Shown: positions 19,570 through 27,936 of the stretch, piece by piece | How the letters are laid out: the number at the start of each line of letters is the position of its first letter | Position numbering within the stretch: position 1 is the first letter of the stretch | Source: Polaromonas sp. | Lineage (GTDB): Bacteria > Pseudomonadota > Gammaproteobacteria > Burkholderiales > Burkholderiaceae_C | Assembly: GCF_012927455.1 (NCBI RefSeq) | Contig: NZ_JABBPE010000015.1 | Location: forward strand, 372,001-436,000 | Length of the DNA stretch: 64,000 nt | Reading direction: 5' to 3' | Position numbers and translations under genes: made by a program | The notes under the pieces: model-generated | Seen by the model: the letters and a program-made list of their open reading frames with translations, nothing else | The model's database searches: none | Told to the model about the DNA's origin: nothing

Positions 19570-19625
19570 AAATATGCTGCTAGCCCAATAGGGGTAAGCG
19601 TAACCAGCTATGATTTTTATAGTGA
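19570..19625 (-). repeat. Interspersed palindromic repeat, copy 4 (after parC)
   Basis: This decayed copy reads aaatatgctgctagcccaat, then gggtaagcgtaaccagctat and gatttttatagtg. It starts within four bases of the parC stop codon. Confidence 0.7.
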
Positions 19626-19677
19626 TTAGATAAGCGCTGATCGTTGACGATGACCACCAACCGTAAGGAATTCAGCC

Positions 19678-20094
19678 ATGAACGCCTCCGCCGACCTGTC
19701 ATTGCTCGTCAAAGCGCTTGCCCAGTTGCATGAGGCTTTGCAGCTATGGCATACAGAGCCGGCAGGCTCTGTACTCAAGCTGCATTTGTGTTCAGCCATC
19801 ATTCATTCGTCTGAAGTGACGTACGCGCTGTCAGTGCGCCTGCTAAGAAGCGTTTTGGCAGAGCGTGCAGAGGCAGCAATCATCGACCTGTCTTTCAACG
19901 ATCTGTTGCGCAAGGCGGCTGATGCTGGTTTGGTAGCCGCACCTGAGATGTGGCGGCAATGGAATGAATTGCGTGATTCCATTAGCCACACCCACGATGA
20001 ATCCAAAGCGACGGAGGTTGCGGCTGGCGTTGAGCGCTTTGCCGGCGCAGCAGTGGAACTGGTGGGCGTGCTTGAAAAAAACCTGGGGCATTGA
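19678..20094 (+). CDS. HEPN-family protein, HI0074-like (orphan)
   Basis: The 138-residue helical protein matches the nucleotidyltransferase substrate-binding HEPN family. The first half carries a SSEVTYALSVRLLRSVL helix, the middle FNDLLRKAADAGLV, and near the end WNELRDSISHTHDES contains the R-x4-H motif that forms the RNase site in active HEPN toxins. Such proteins are normally paired with a small MNT nucleotidyltransferase as a toxin-antitoxin module, but no MNT gene is visible on either side. AAGGAATT forms the ribosome site. Confidence 0.8.
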   Translation: MNASADLSLLVKALAQLHEALQLWHTEPAGSVLKLHLCSAIIHSSEVTYALSVRLLRSVLAERAEAAIIDLSFNDLLRKAADAGLVAAPEMWRQWNELRDSISHTHDESKATEVAAGVERFAGAAVELVGVLEKNLGH

Positions 20095-20217
20095 CAAGAA
20101 AATTGCTGCGTCGCTTGCGTCGGTATTGCGCTGACCAAACCGGCCTGGGTTGGTCGATTGGTCGGCGTAGAAAAGTCTGAAGTTTGCTGGATCTGCGCGC
20201 TTCGCACCATTTCCTGG

Positions 20218-20721
20218 CTACTTGAGTTTTCGGTCTTCACGTTTTGCGTCGGCCATTGCCTCTGGCTCCAGTTCTTCGGCGTAACGATTAAGACGAATGA
20301 ATACGCCCCAGGCGGCAAGCAGCACTGCGACTGCTGCCAGCAGGCTAGCGGCATACGGCAGTTGCGCCGGGTCTTCATGCAGCGCCTTGAACGTGGCAAC
20401 CAGGCCTTCAATGGCTAGCGCGACGATGACGACCACAAAAAACCTGGATAGGAAGCGGCGTACCCGGGTGGGCGCACTGATGTCAGCATCCCGGATGACC
20501 TCTTCCTCCACTATGGTTTCGGCGATTTGCAAGGCCACGACGGCTGCCGCCAGAAGCCCGACCGCCTCGATGATGCCTTGCGCCGCGGCCTGGTCCAGGT
20601 CACCCAGGAAGGCCTGCCAGCCGATGCGGGAAGCAATCAAGATGAGCATGATGGCGGCGCAGCTAAAAAGCGCTGCCAGCAAAGCATGGATGAATCGAAA
20701 CAGGCCGGTGAGCGCTTTCAT
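20218..20721 (-). CDS. Membrane protein of unknown function
   Basis: The 167-residue protein has four hydrophobic segments: FIHALLAALFSCAAIMLILI, GIIEAVGLLAAAVVALQI, FLSRFFVVVIVALAIEGLVA and YAASLLAAVAVLLAAWGVFI. The charged loop IVEEEVIRDADISAPTRVR lies between the second and third. The tail is acidic then basic (EELEPEAMADAKREDRKLK). It was not recognised as a named family. ATG 20721 is chosen over TTG 20727. It is convergent with the HEPN gene. Confidence 0.75.
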   Translation of the reverse strand: MKALTGLFRFIHALLAALFSCAAIMLILIASRIGWQAFLGDLDQAAAQGIIEAVGLLAAAVVALQIAETIVEEEVIRDADISAPTRVRRFLSRFFVVVIVALAIEGLVATFKALHEDPAQLPYAASLLAAVAVLLAAWGVFIRLNRYAEELEPEAMADAKREDRKLK

Positions 20722-20801
20722 GGGCAACCTTTCTACCAGTGGGATGTGGGCGGAATCGCCTGTCGGCAGCGTTCAAGCCCGGGGTGGCCCCGGGCGGCGT
20801 C

Positions 20802-21272
20802 TCATTGAATCTCGGCAATCAGCTCAATTTCCACGCAAGCGCCCATGGGGATCTGCGCCACGCCAAACGCGCTGCGCGCATGTTTGCCGGCGTCGCCAAA
20901 CACTTCACCCAGCAATTCACTGCAGCCATTGGTGACCAGGTGCTGCTCAGTGAAGTCAGCCGTCGAGTTAACCAGGCTCATGAGCTTGACGATGCGCTTG
21001 ACTTTGTTCAGGTCGCCGACGGCGGCATGCAGCGTGCCCATCAAATCGATGGCGATGGCGCGGGCGGCCGCCTTGCCTTCTTCCGTGCTGATGTTTTTGC
21101 CGAGCTGGCCGACGATGACCTTGCCGTCTTTTTTGGCGATATGGCCACTGACGAACACCAGATTGCCGGTCTGCACGAAAGGCACGTAGGCCGCCGCCGG
21201 GGTGGCGACGGCGGGCAGGGTGATGTTGAGTGTTTTGAGTTTGTCGTAGACGTTGGCGGGGTTGGTGCTCAT
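20802..21272 (-). CDS. RidA/YjgF family protein
   Basis: This 156-residue protein is of the longer RidA subgroup. Canonical RidA hydrolyses reactive enamine/imine intermediates released by PLP enzymes. It has VFVSGHIAKKDGKVIVGQLG, the DLNKVKRIVKLM helix and the C-terminal GACVEIELIAEI, but the catalytic arginine region is divergent (FGVAQIPMGACVEIE instead of the usual R-x-A-V-x-V-x-x-LP), so imine deaminase activity is uncertain. ATG 21272 has a strong AGGAG ribosome site. Confidence 0.85.
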   Translation of the reverse strand: MSTNPANVYDKLKTLNITLPAVATPAAAYVPFVQTGNLVFVSGHIAKKDGKVIVGQLGKNISTEEGKAAARAIAIDLMGTLHAAVGDLNKVKRIVKLMSLVNSTADFTEQHLVTNGCSELLGEVFGDAGKHARSAFGVAQIPMGACVEIELIAEIQ

Positions 21273-21579
21273 GAGGCGCTCCTGGGCTGTTGATCTGCCT
21301 AAAATATCGGTCGTATAGGGCATTATCCCAACGGTATCGGGCGCAGTGTGCTATTAAAAACGTAGCAACTTGGCGGCCGTTTGCCTTTTTATCTTAACGC
21401 ATGGCGCCGTTGCAAGGTGGCTGGTTGACCGGTTAAAACCGCTGCCAACCCGAAGGTTCGAGGGTTAACCGTCACGGCACATCGGCCCTATGCGTCACAC
21501 TGCGCCGGGCAACCTGTGTAGGCTTTTTGCCTCGCTGGCCCGTTGACCATAGGGAATGGGGCATGGGGGCTAACAAATA
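21273..21579. other. Intergenic region between the RidA gene and comEC
   Basis: This 307-base divergent gap holds a partial interspersed repeat (21333-21369) and a small hairpin-like stretch around 21441-21470. Its end, catgggggctaacaaataat, resembles the end of the second repeat family near adhC. I see no further gene; both promoters must lie here, but none is convincing. Confidence 0.6.
21333..21369 (-). repeat. Interspersed palindromic repeat, copy 5 (partial)
   Basis: The segment has the gggcgcag core followed by the inner inverted pair gctattaaaaacgtagcaac. The outer half is missing or too decayed to recognise. Confidence 0.6.
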
Positions 21580-24360
21580 ATGAAGGGGGAGGCTGTGGGC
21601 GTACCGGTTTCAGCCAGGGTTGTGGCGCGCGCGATCAGCCCGGGGCTGGTTTTTAGTGGTTTTGTCGCTGGTGTGGCGGCGCAGCTGCAGCAGTCGGCGC
21701 TGTGGCCGGGCGGGCGCTATGCCGCGCTGCTAATGCTGGCCGCTGCGCTCATGGCTGCGCTGTTTGGCGCCATGGCGCTGACCAGCAGAACGCTGCGCGG
21801 CGCCGGCGTGGCGCTGTGCCTGTTCGCGGCCTTGCTGGGCTTTGCCCTGACGGGCTGGCGTGCCAGTAATTTTCAGTCCAGCATACTCAATCCGGCGCTT
21901 GAAGGGCGCGATATCAAGGTGATCGGTTCGGTGCAGGCCATGCCGCAATCGGGCGAAGACGGCGTGCGCTTTCGCCTTGATGTCGAGTCTGCCCACCTGG
22001 ACGAGCAAGCCGTCAAACTGCCGCCTCGAATGCTGCTGGGTTGGTATTCGGGCTTTGCGGGACGCGAAGCCAAAAACCTGGCGCCGCAAGATGCCGATCC
22101 GTTTGAGATGGGGCTGGCCCTGCAGCGGCAGCCGCAAGCGCTGCGCGCCGGGGAGCGCTGGCAGATGACGGTGCGGCTGAAGGCGCCGCATGGCAACAGC
22201 AATCCCTATGGTTTTGACTACGAACTCTGGCTCTGGGAGCAGGGCATTCAGGCCACCGGTTATGTGCGCGCCGGGCCGCATGACGCGCCGCCGGTAAAAC
22301 TTTCCAGCAGCTGGGGACACCCGGTGGAACGCGCCCGCCAGGCGGTGCGTGAAGCTATTTTTGCGCGCGTTGAAAATCGCCAGCTTGCCGGCGTGCTGGC
22401 CGCCTTGGTGGTGGGCGACCAAAACGCCATTGAACGCGCCGACTGGGATGTCTTTCGCGCGACCGGCGTGGCCCACCTCATGAGCATTTCGGGCTTGCAC
22501 ATCACCATGTTTGCCTGGCTGGCGTCCTTGCTGATCGGCAGGCTGTGGCGGCGCTCTGCCGGGCTGACGCCGCGGCTGTGCCTGGCGCTGCCCGCCAGCA
22601 GCGCCGGCGCACTTGGTGGCTTGTTGCTGGCCACCTTGTATGCACTGTTTTCGGGCTGGGGCGTACCAGCCCAGCGCACCATCTGGATGCTGGCGACTGT
22701 TGTTGTGCTGCGGCAAAGCGGCAGGCAGTGGCCCTGGCTGCAGACCTGGCTGCTGGCTATGGTCGTGGTGGTGGCGCTGGACCCGTGGGCGCTGATGCAG
22801 GCGGGCTTCTGGCTCTCGTTTGTTGCCGTGGGGGTGTTGTTTGCTACAGATTCAGGAGCAGCTAACGCCCGCCAGGAAATGGCTACAGGCCGGTTTGCCT
22901 CGGAAAATGCTGGGGCCGCCGTGCGCAGCGAAGGGCCGCCCCGAGCCAGCACAGCCCCTTCGGGAGGCAGCGCAGCACGCGCAGCGGCAAGCGTGGGGAC
23001 TGCCGTGTGCAGCGAAGGGCCGCCCCGAGCAAGCACAGCCCCCTCGGGGGGCAGCGCAGCACGCGCAGCGGCAAGCGTGGGGACTGCCGTGCGCAGCGAA
23101 GGGCCGCCCCGAGCAAGCACAGCCCCCTCGGGGGGCAGCGCAGCACGCGCAGCGGCAAGCGTGGGGGCCATGTTCCGTGAGCAGTGGGTCGTCACGCTGG
23201 CGCTCACGCCCTTGTCGCTGTTGCTGTTCAACCAGGTTTCATTGGTCGGCCTGCTGGCCAATGCAGTGGCCATTCCATGGGTAACTTTGCTGGTCACGCC
23301 GCTGGCCATGCTGGGCGTTGCGTATGCGCCAATCTGGGACGCTGCTGCGTGGACGGTCGGCTTGCTGGCGCTGTTTCTGCAGTGGCTGGCCAGTTGGTCG
23401 CTGGCCTCCATCAGTGTGGCGGCAGCACCGCTGTGGTGCGCGGTGGCGGGCGTGTTGGGCGGTGGGTTGATCGCCATGCGCCTGCCATGGCATTGGCGCG
23501 CCATGGGTATCCCGCTGTTGCTGCCGGTCTTGCTGTGGTTGCCGGCGCGGGTGGCGCCGGGGCAGTTCGAGTTGCTGGCCGCTGACATCGGCCAGGGCAA
23601 CGCGGTGTTGGTGCGCACCGCCGGCCATGCCTTGCTGTATGACACCGGCCCGCGCTTTTCCCGCGAAAGCGACGCCGGCCACCGCGTGCTGGTGCCGCTG
23701 CTGCGCGCGCTGGGCGAGCGGCTCGACATGCTGATGCTGAGCCATCGGGACAGCGACCACACCGGCGGCGCGCCCGCCATACTGGCCATGCAGCCGCAGG
23801 CGAGCTTGCTGAGCTCCATCGAAGACGGCCACGAACTGCAAAGCTTGCGCAAGTCGACCCGCTGCGTAGCGGGCCAGCGCTGGGAATGGGACGGCGTGAC
23901 ATTCGAAGTGCTGCACCCCCAGGCGGCCGACTACGAGGTGGCGAACAAATCCAATGCCATGAGTTGCGTGCTGCGCATTTCCAATGGCCGCCAGACTGCG
24001 CTGCTGGCCGGCGATCTGGAGGCAGCGCAAGAGCTCCGGCTGGCCGCCACCACCAACGAGGCGGGCCGCGCCAAGCTGAAGGCCGATTTTTTTCTGGTGC
24101 CGCACCATGGCAGCAAAACTTCCTCGAGCGCGCTGTTTCTGGATGCCGTGCAACCGCAACTGGCGCTGGCCCAGGCGGGTTACCGCAACCGCTTTGGCCA
24201 CCCGGTTGACTCGGTGGTGGCGCGCTACCAGGCGCGCGGCATCCGGCTGATTCGCTCGCCGCTGTGCGGGGCTGCCACCTGGCAGAGTTTGAAACCCGCA
24301 GACATTACCTGCCAGCGGCAAGAAGGCCTGCGCTACTGGCACCACATGGCCACCCCTTAG
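21580..24360 (+). CDS. comEC: DNA internalization-related competence protein ComEC/Rec2
   Basis: ComEC forms the inner-membrane channel for single-stranded DNA in natural transformation. The 926-residue protein has an N-terminal DUF4131 region, a multi-helix Competence domain (VAHLMSISGLHITMFAWLAS) and a C-terminal MBL domain (LLAADIGQGNAVLV, SHRDSDHTGG near residue 720, HHGSKTSSS). Residues about 425-530 are an alanine/serine-rich insert made of a repeat copy plus three tandem 28-residue units; this loop between helices is not expected in the family. ATG 21580 has a weak ribosome site, and a GTG at 21595 after AAGGGGGAGG is a good alternative. Confidence 0.92.
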   Translation: MKGEAVGVPVSARVVARAISPGLVFSGFVAGVAAQLQQSALWPGGRYAALLMLAAALMAALFGAMALTSRTLRGAGVALCLFAALLGFALTGWRASNFQSSILNPALEGRDIKVIGSVQAMPQSGEDGVRFRLDVESAHLDEQAVKLPPRMLLGWYSGFAGREAKNLAPQDADPFEMGLALQRQPQALRAGERWQMTVRLKAPHGNSNPYGFDYELWLWEQGIQATGYVRAGPHDAPPVKLSSSWGHPVERARQAVREAIFARVENRQLAGVLAALVVGDQNAIERADWDVFRATGVAHLMSISGLHITMFAWLASLLIGRLWRRSAGLTPRLCLALPASSAGALGGLLLATLYALFSGWGVPAQRTIWMLATVVVLRQSGRQWPWLQTWLLAMVVVVALDPWALMQAGFWLSFVAVGVLFATDSGAANARQEMATGRFASENAGAAVRSEGPPRASTAPSGGSAARAAASVGTAVCSEGPPRASTAPSGGSAARAAASVGTAVRSEGPPRASTAPSGGSAARAAASVGAMFREQWVVTLALTPLSLLLFNQVSLVGLLANAVAIPWVTLLVTPLAMLGVAYAPIWDAAAWTVGLLALFLQWLASWSLASISVAAAPLWCAVAGVLGGGLIAMRLPWHWRAMGIPLLLPVLLWLPARVAPGQFELLAADIGQGNAVLVRTAGHALLYDTGPRFSRESDAGHRVLVPLLRALGERLDMLMLSHRDSDHTGGAPAILAMQPQASLLSSIEDGHELQSLRKSTRCVAGQRWEWDGVTFEVLHPQAADYEVANKSNAMSCVLRISNGRQTALLAGDLEAAQELRLAATTNEAGRAKLKADFFLVPHHGSKTSSSALFLDAVQPQLALAQAGYRNRFGHPVDSVVARYQARGIRLIRSPLCGAATWQSLKPADITCQRQEGLRYWHHMATP
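22840..22895 (+). repeat. Interspersed palindromic repeat, copy 6 (inside comEC)
   Basis: The segment reads tttgctacagattcaggagc, then agctaacgcccgccaggaaa and tggctacaggcc. It fits the family core and spacing with several changes, and is translated in the comEC frame directly before the triple tandem repeat. Confidence 0.6.
22912..23163 (+). repeat. Three tandem 84-bp units inside comEC
   Basis: Units at 22912-22995, 22996-23079 and 23080-23163 are nearly identical, and each keeps the frame (28 codons, protein motif SEGPPRASTAPSGGSAARAA). The nucleotide motif, cagccccctcggggggcagc followed by gcagcacgcgcagcggcaag and cgtggggg, resembles the noncoding element at 61594-61661. Confidence 0.95.
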
Positions 24361-24472
24361 CCCGAATTTAAAAAGGGCGAAATGAAAAAGGGTCCAGGGC
24401 GCCGGCGTGGCGCATAACTTGCTAAGCTTTGGTCGTGCATTACAACGCGCCAACTTTGCTGGAGACCAAGCC

Positions 24473-25969
24473 ATGAGCCCCCCGATGTTTGATGAGATGA
24501 ATGCCACCGCGTCCAGCGTCCGTGAGCACTACCAGGGCTACCAGCGCTGGCTGGCGCGGCAACCGGCTGATGCGATGCAGGCCTGCCGCGCCGAGGCTGA
24601 AATCATTTTCCGCCGTGTCGGCATCACCTTTGCCGTGTATGGCGACAAGGACGAGGACGGTTCAGGCAGCGAGCGGCTGATTCCGTTTGACTTGATTCCC
24701 CGCATCATTCCGGCGCATGAATGGGCCCGCATGGAACGCGGGCTGGTGCAACGCGTCACCGCGCTCAACCGCTTCCTCCATGACGTTTACCACGAGCAGG
24801 AAATCCTCAAGGCGGGCGTCATTCCGTCGGATCAGATTTTTCAAAATGCGCAATTTCGCCCCGAGATGATGGGCGTGGACGTGCCGGGCAATGTCTACTC
24901 GCACATCAGCGGCATCGACATCGTGCGTGCATGCAATGCGCAAGGCGAGGGCGAGTACTTCGTGCTCGAAGACAACCTGCGCGTGGCCAGCGGCGTGAGC
25001 TACATGCTGGAAGACCGCAGAATGATGATGCGGCTGTTTCCGGCCCTCTTCAACGAAAACCGGGTAGCCCCGGTGGCGCACTACCCCGACATGCTGCTGG
25101 AGACGCTGCGCGCGATGGCGCCGCCCGCCACGGCCGACCCTACCGTGGTGGTGCTGACGCCCGGCATGCACAACTCGGCCTACTTTGAGCACGCGTTTTT
25201 AGCGCAGCAAATGGGCGTGGAGCTGATCGAGGGCCAGGATCTTTTTGTCAAGGACAACTTTGTTTACATGCGCACCACGCGCGGCCCCAAGCAGGTCGAC
25301 GTGATTTACCGCCGCGTGGACGACGACTATCTCGATCCGCTGGCCTTCCGGCCCAAGTCCACCCTGGGCTGCGCCGGCATTCTCAATGTGTACCGCAGCG
25401 GCAATGTCTCGCTGTGCAACGCCATCGGCACCGGTGTAGCCGACGACAAATCGATTTACCCCTATGTGCCGAAAATGATCGAGTTTTACCTCGGCGAAAA
25501 GCCCATCTTGCAAAACGTGCCCACCTATGCCTGCCGCAACAAAGACGATCTGCAATACACCCTGGCCAATCTCAAAGACCTGGTCGTCAAGGAAGTGCAT
25601 GGCGCAGGCGGCTACGGCATGCTGGTGGGGCCGGCCTCGACCAAGGCAGAAATTGAAGCCTTCCGTGCGGCGCTGCTGGCCAACCCGGCCGGCTACATCG
25701 CCCAGCCGACATTGAGCCTGTCGACCTGTCCGACCTATGTGGAAAGCGGCGTGGCACCGCGCCACATCGACCTGCGGCCCTTTGTGCTGAGTGGCAAGGA
25801 GGTGCAGATGGTGCCAGGTGGCCTGACGCGGGTCGCGCTGAAAGAGGGCTCGCTGGTGGTGAACTCGTCGCAGGGCGGCGGGACGAAGGATACCTGGGTT
25901 TTGCAGGAAGGCCGCGTCGCGCCGAAGCGGTCACAGTCGCAAGCACAGTCACAGAGCGCAGGAGTCTGA
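24473..25969 (+). CDS. Circularly permuted ATP-grasp protein
   Basis: The 498-residue protein belongs to the circularly permuted ATP-grasp family (CP_ATPgrasp), predicted amidoligases. Typical segments are RRVGITFAVYGDKDEDGSGS, RLIPFDLIPRIIPAHEWARM, FVLEDNLRVASGVSYMLEDR, KDLVVKEVHGAGGYGMLVGP and HIDLRPFVLSGKEVQMVPGG. ATG 24473 has a GGAG ribosome site, and an earlier frame start at 24407 lacks one. It is the first gene of a tight three-gene operon with an alpha-E protein (3-base gap) and a transglutaminase. The family is thought to make peptide or amide bonds; the product is unknown. Confidence 0.9.
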   Translation: MSPPMFDEMNATASSVREHYQGYQRWLARQPADAMQACRAEAEIIFRRVGITFAVYGDKDEDGSGSERLIPFDLIPRIIPAHEWARMERGLVQRVTALNRFLHDVYHEQEILKAGVIPSDQIFQNAQFRPEMMGVDVPGNVYSHISGIDIVRACNAQGEGEYFVLEDNLRVASGVSYMLEDRRMMMRLFPALFNENRVAPVAHYPDMLLETLRAMAPPATADPTVVVLTPGMHNSAYFEHAFLAQQMGVELIEGQDLFVKDNFVYMRTTRGPKQVDVIYRRVDDDYLDPLAFRPKSTLGCAGILNVYRSGNVSLCNAIGTGVADDKSIYPYVPKMIEFYLGEKPILQNVPTYACRNKDDLQYTLANLKDLVVKEVHGAGGYGMLVGPASTKAEIEAFRAALLANPAGYIAQPTLSLSTCPTYVESGVAPRHIDLRPFVLSGKEVQMVPGGLTRVALKEGSLVVNSSQGGGTKDTWVLQEGRVAPKRSQSQAQSQSAGV

Positions 25970-25971
25970 AA

Positions 25972-26934
25972 ATGTTATCTCGCACTGCTGATCACCTGTT
26001 CTGGATGTCGCGCTACACCGAGCGTGCCGAGAATACCGCGCGCCTGCTCGACGTGAATTACCAGACCTCTTTGTTGCCGCAATCGGCCGACCTGGTGCAG
26101 CAAGGCTGGCGCGGCCTGCTCAGCATCAGCGAGCTGAAAGCGCCCTACGCCGCCCGGTACGGCGACAGCATTAATCCGCGCGACGTGATGAACTTCATGG
26201 TGCGCGACGAGAAAAATCCTTCCAGCATCATCTCGTGCCTGCGCAACGCCCGAGAAAACGCCCGCGCCGTGCGCGGCACGCTGACCACCGAGGTATGGGA
26301 AACGCAAAACCAGACCTACCTTGAAATCATCCGCATGCTGCGCAGTGGCGAATTTGAGCGCGATCAGAGCCAGTTCTTTGAATGGGTCAAGTTCCGCTCG
26401 CACCTGTCGCGCGGCGTAACGCTGGGCACCATGCTGCAGGACGAAGCATTTCACTTCCTGCGTCTGGGCACGTTTTTGGAGCGCGCCGACAACACCGCCC
26501 GGCTGGTCGATGTGAAGTTTCATACCGCGCAAAACGAGTTTCCGGGCGAGGGCACTGAAGAAACGCAGGCATTCGATTTTTACCACTGGAGTTCGATTTT
26601 GCGCAGCGTCTCGGGCTTTGAGGTGTACCGCAAGGTGTACCGCGACGTCATCAAGCCAGAGCGCGTGGCCGAGTTACTGATTTTGCGGGCCGACATGCCG
26701 CGTTCGCTGCTGGCCTGCCTTAACGAGGTCATGAGCAACCTTGCCATGGTCACCAGCGACCCGCTCAGCGAAACGCAACGGCGCGCCGGCAAGCTCCGGG
26801 CCGAGCTGCAGTACGCGCGCATTGACGAGATTTTGGCGACCGGGCTGCATGCTTTTCTGACCCAGTTTCTGGACCGCGTGAACGAACTCGGCGCGCACAT
26901 CAGCCGCGAGTTTTTGCTGCCGGCTACCCACTGA
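25972..26934 (+). CDS. Alpha-E domain protein (DUF403)
   Basis: The 320-residue, all-helical protein begins MLSRTADHLFWMSRYTERAE and contains repeated ERADNTARLVDVKF-type helices, the hallmark of the alpha-E family. No catalytic motif is known. It is regularly encoded between ATP-grasp and transglutaminase genes and is assumed to act with them. The start is 3 bases after the ATP-grasp stop with GGAG just upstream. Its last codons and the stop are duplicated as a 15-bp tandem repeat. Confidence 0.92.
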   Translation: MLSRTADHLFWMSRYTERAENTARLLDVNYQTSLLPQSADLVQQGWRGLLSISELKAPYAARYGDSINPRDVMNFMVRDEKNPSSIISCLRNARENARAVRGTLTTEVWETQNQTYLEIIRMLRSGEFERDQSQFFEWVKFRSHLSRGVTLGTMLQDEAFHFLRLGTFLERADNTARLVDVKFHTAQNEFPGEGTEETQAFDFYHWSSILRSVSGFEVYRKVYRDVIKPERVAELLILRADMPRSLLACLNEVMSNLAMVTSDPLSETQRRAGKLRAELQYARIDEILATGLHAFLTQFLDRVNELGAHISREFLLPATH

Positions 26935-26949
26935 CCGGCTACCCACTGA
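26920..26949 (+). repeat. 15-bp tandem duplication spanning the alpha-E stop codon
   Basis: CCGGCTACCCACTGA occurs twice head to tail. The first copy encodes the last residues and the stop of the alpha-E gene, and the second is noncoding. Confidence 0.9.
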
Positions 26950-26983
26950 CCATGCCAACGATCCGCCACCACCGGTGCCGCCC

Positions 26984-27805
26984 ATGAAGCTGCATGTCAC
27001 GCACACCACCGACTACCGCTATACCGCGCCGCTGCGTTACGCGCTGCAAACGCTTTGGCTCACGCCGCAGTCCGGCCCGTCGCAAAACGTTCATTTCTGG
27101 ACGCTGGGCGCGCCCGGCAAACTTTTTACCCAGCGCGATGTTTTTGGCAACACCATCAACTCCTACACCTTTGTCGGCAAGCTGGCAGACAACGTGCGCT
27201 GGAGCCTGGTCAACGCCGCCGGCAACGTGGAAACGCTGGGCATCGCTGAATTTACCGATGCGCCAAGCATGCCGCACCCTCATCTGTTTTTACGCGCCAC
27301 CGATCTGGCACAACCCAACCAGCGGCTGGCTGACTTCGGTCGCCGCTTTGTCACGCCTTCGGCCACGCCCGGTTACGCCGATTTAGGCATGCTTTTGGCC
27401 CTCAGCCAAGGTGTGGCGGGCGCAGTCAGCTATCAAAAATATAGTACCGATGTCACCACCACGGCACTGCAGGCGTTTGATGCCGGCACCGGCGTGTGCC
27501 AGGACCAGGCCCATGTGATGGTGGCCATTTGCCGCAGCTTGGGCATTCCGGCGCGCTACGTCAGCGGTTACTTCTACGCCGCCAACGAGCCCGATTTGGC
27601 CAGCCACGCCTGGGTCGATGTCTGCCTGGATGTGACGGCCCGGCGCTGGGTCAGCATAGACGTGACCCACAGCTGCCCGATTGACCAGCGCCATGTGCGC
27701 CTGGCTATGGGCACCGACTACAACGCCTGCCCGCCGATCAAGGGCGTACGGCATGGCGGTGGGCTGGAGACCATGACGGTGACTATCGGGATTGAGCCGG
27801 TTTGA
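26984..27805 (+). CDS. Transglutaminase-like cysteine protease family protein
   Basis: The 273-residue protein has the N-terminal bacterial transglutaminase domain (MKLHVTHTTDYRYTAPLRYA) and a core with catalytic Cys in GTGVCQDQAHVMVAICRSLG, His in ASHAWVDVCL and a following Asp. It probably hydrolyses or forms isopeptide-type bonds on the product of the upstream ATP-grasp protein, which is an inference from operon structure. A GTG at 26975 is a possible alternative start. A partial interspersed repeat (27411-27449) is read in frame (SYQKYSTDV region). Confidence 0.9.
   Translation: MKLHVTHTTDYRYTAPLRYALQTLWLTPQSGPSQNVHFWTLGAPGKLFTQRDVFGNTINSYTFVGKLADNVRWSLVNAAGNVETLGIAEFTDAPSMPHPHLFLRATDLAQPNQRLADFGRRFVTPSATPGYADLGMLLALSQGVAGAVSYQKYSTDVTTTALQAFDAGTGVCQDQAHVMVAICRSLGIPARYVSGYFYAANEPDLASHAWVDVCLDVTARRWVSIDVTHSCPIDQRHVRLAMGTDYNACPPIKGVRHGGGLETMTVTIGIEPV
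27411..27449 (-). repeat. Interspersed palindromic repeat, copy 7 (partial, inside the transglutaminase gene)
   Basis: Only the core and inner pair are recognisable: ggcgggcgcagtcagctatc followed by aaaaatatagtacc. Confidence 0.55.
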
Positions 27806-27891
27806 TGAGTGATCTCCGGGAGCTGCAGGACCGGGCGCGATTCCATACAGCGAGCGCAATCCGAAATCTCCGCCACAAACCCGGGCTGCTC

Positions 27892-27936
27892 TGCTATTGA
27901 TAGCAGCTTGCGCCCGTCCTGTATGGTCCAGCCTAC
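27892..27936 (+). repeat. Interspersed palindromic repeat, copy 8
   Basis: The segment reads tgctattgatagcagcttgc, then gcccgtcctgtatggtccag. It lies in the convergent gap between the transglutaminase and mutarotase genes, and its right end just reaches the mutarotase stop codon. Confidence 0.8.

Noticed and set aside
21441..21475. tRNA-like GGTTCGAG stretch
   Set aside because: No acceptor stem or anticodon arm can be formed around it.
22260..23852. 530-codon open frame antisense to comEC
   Set aside because: It mirrors comEC codon bias; the internal repeat only makes it look modular.
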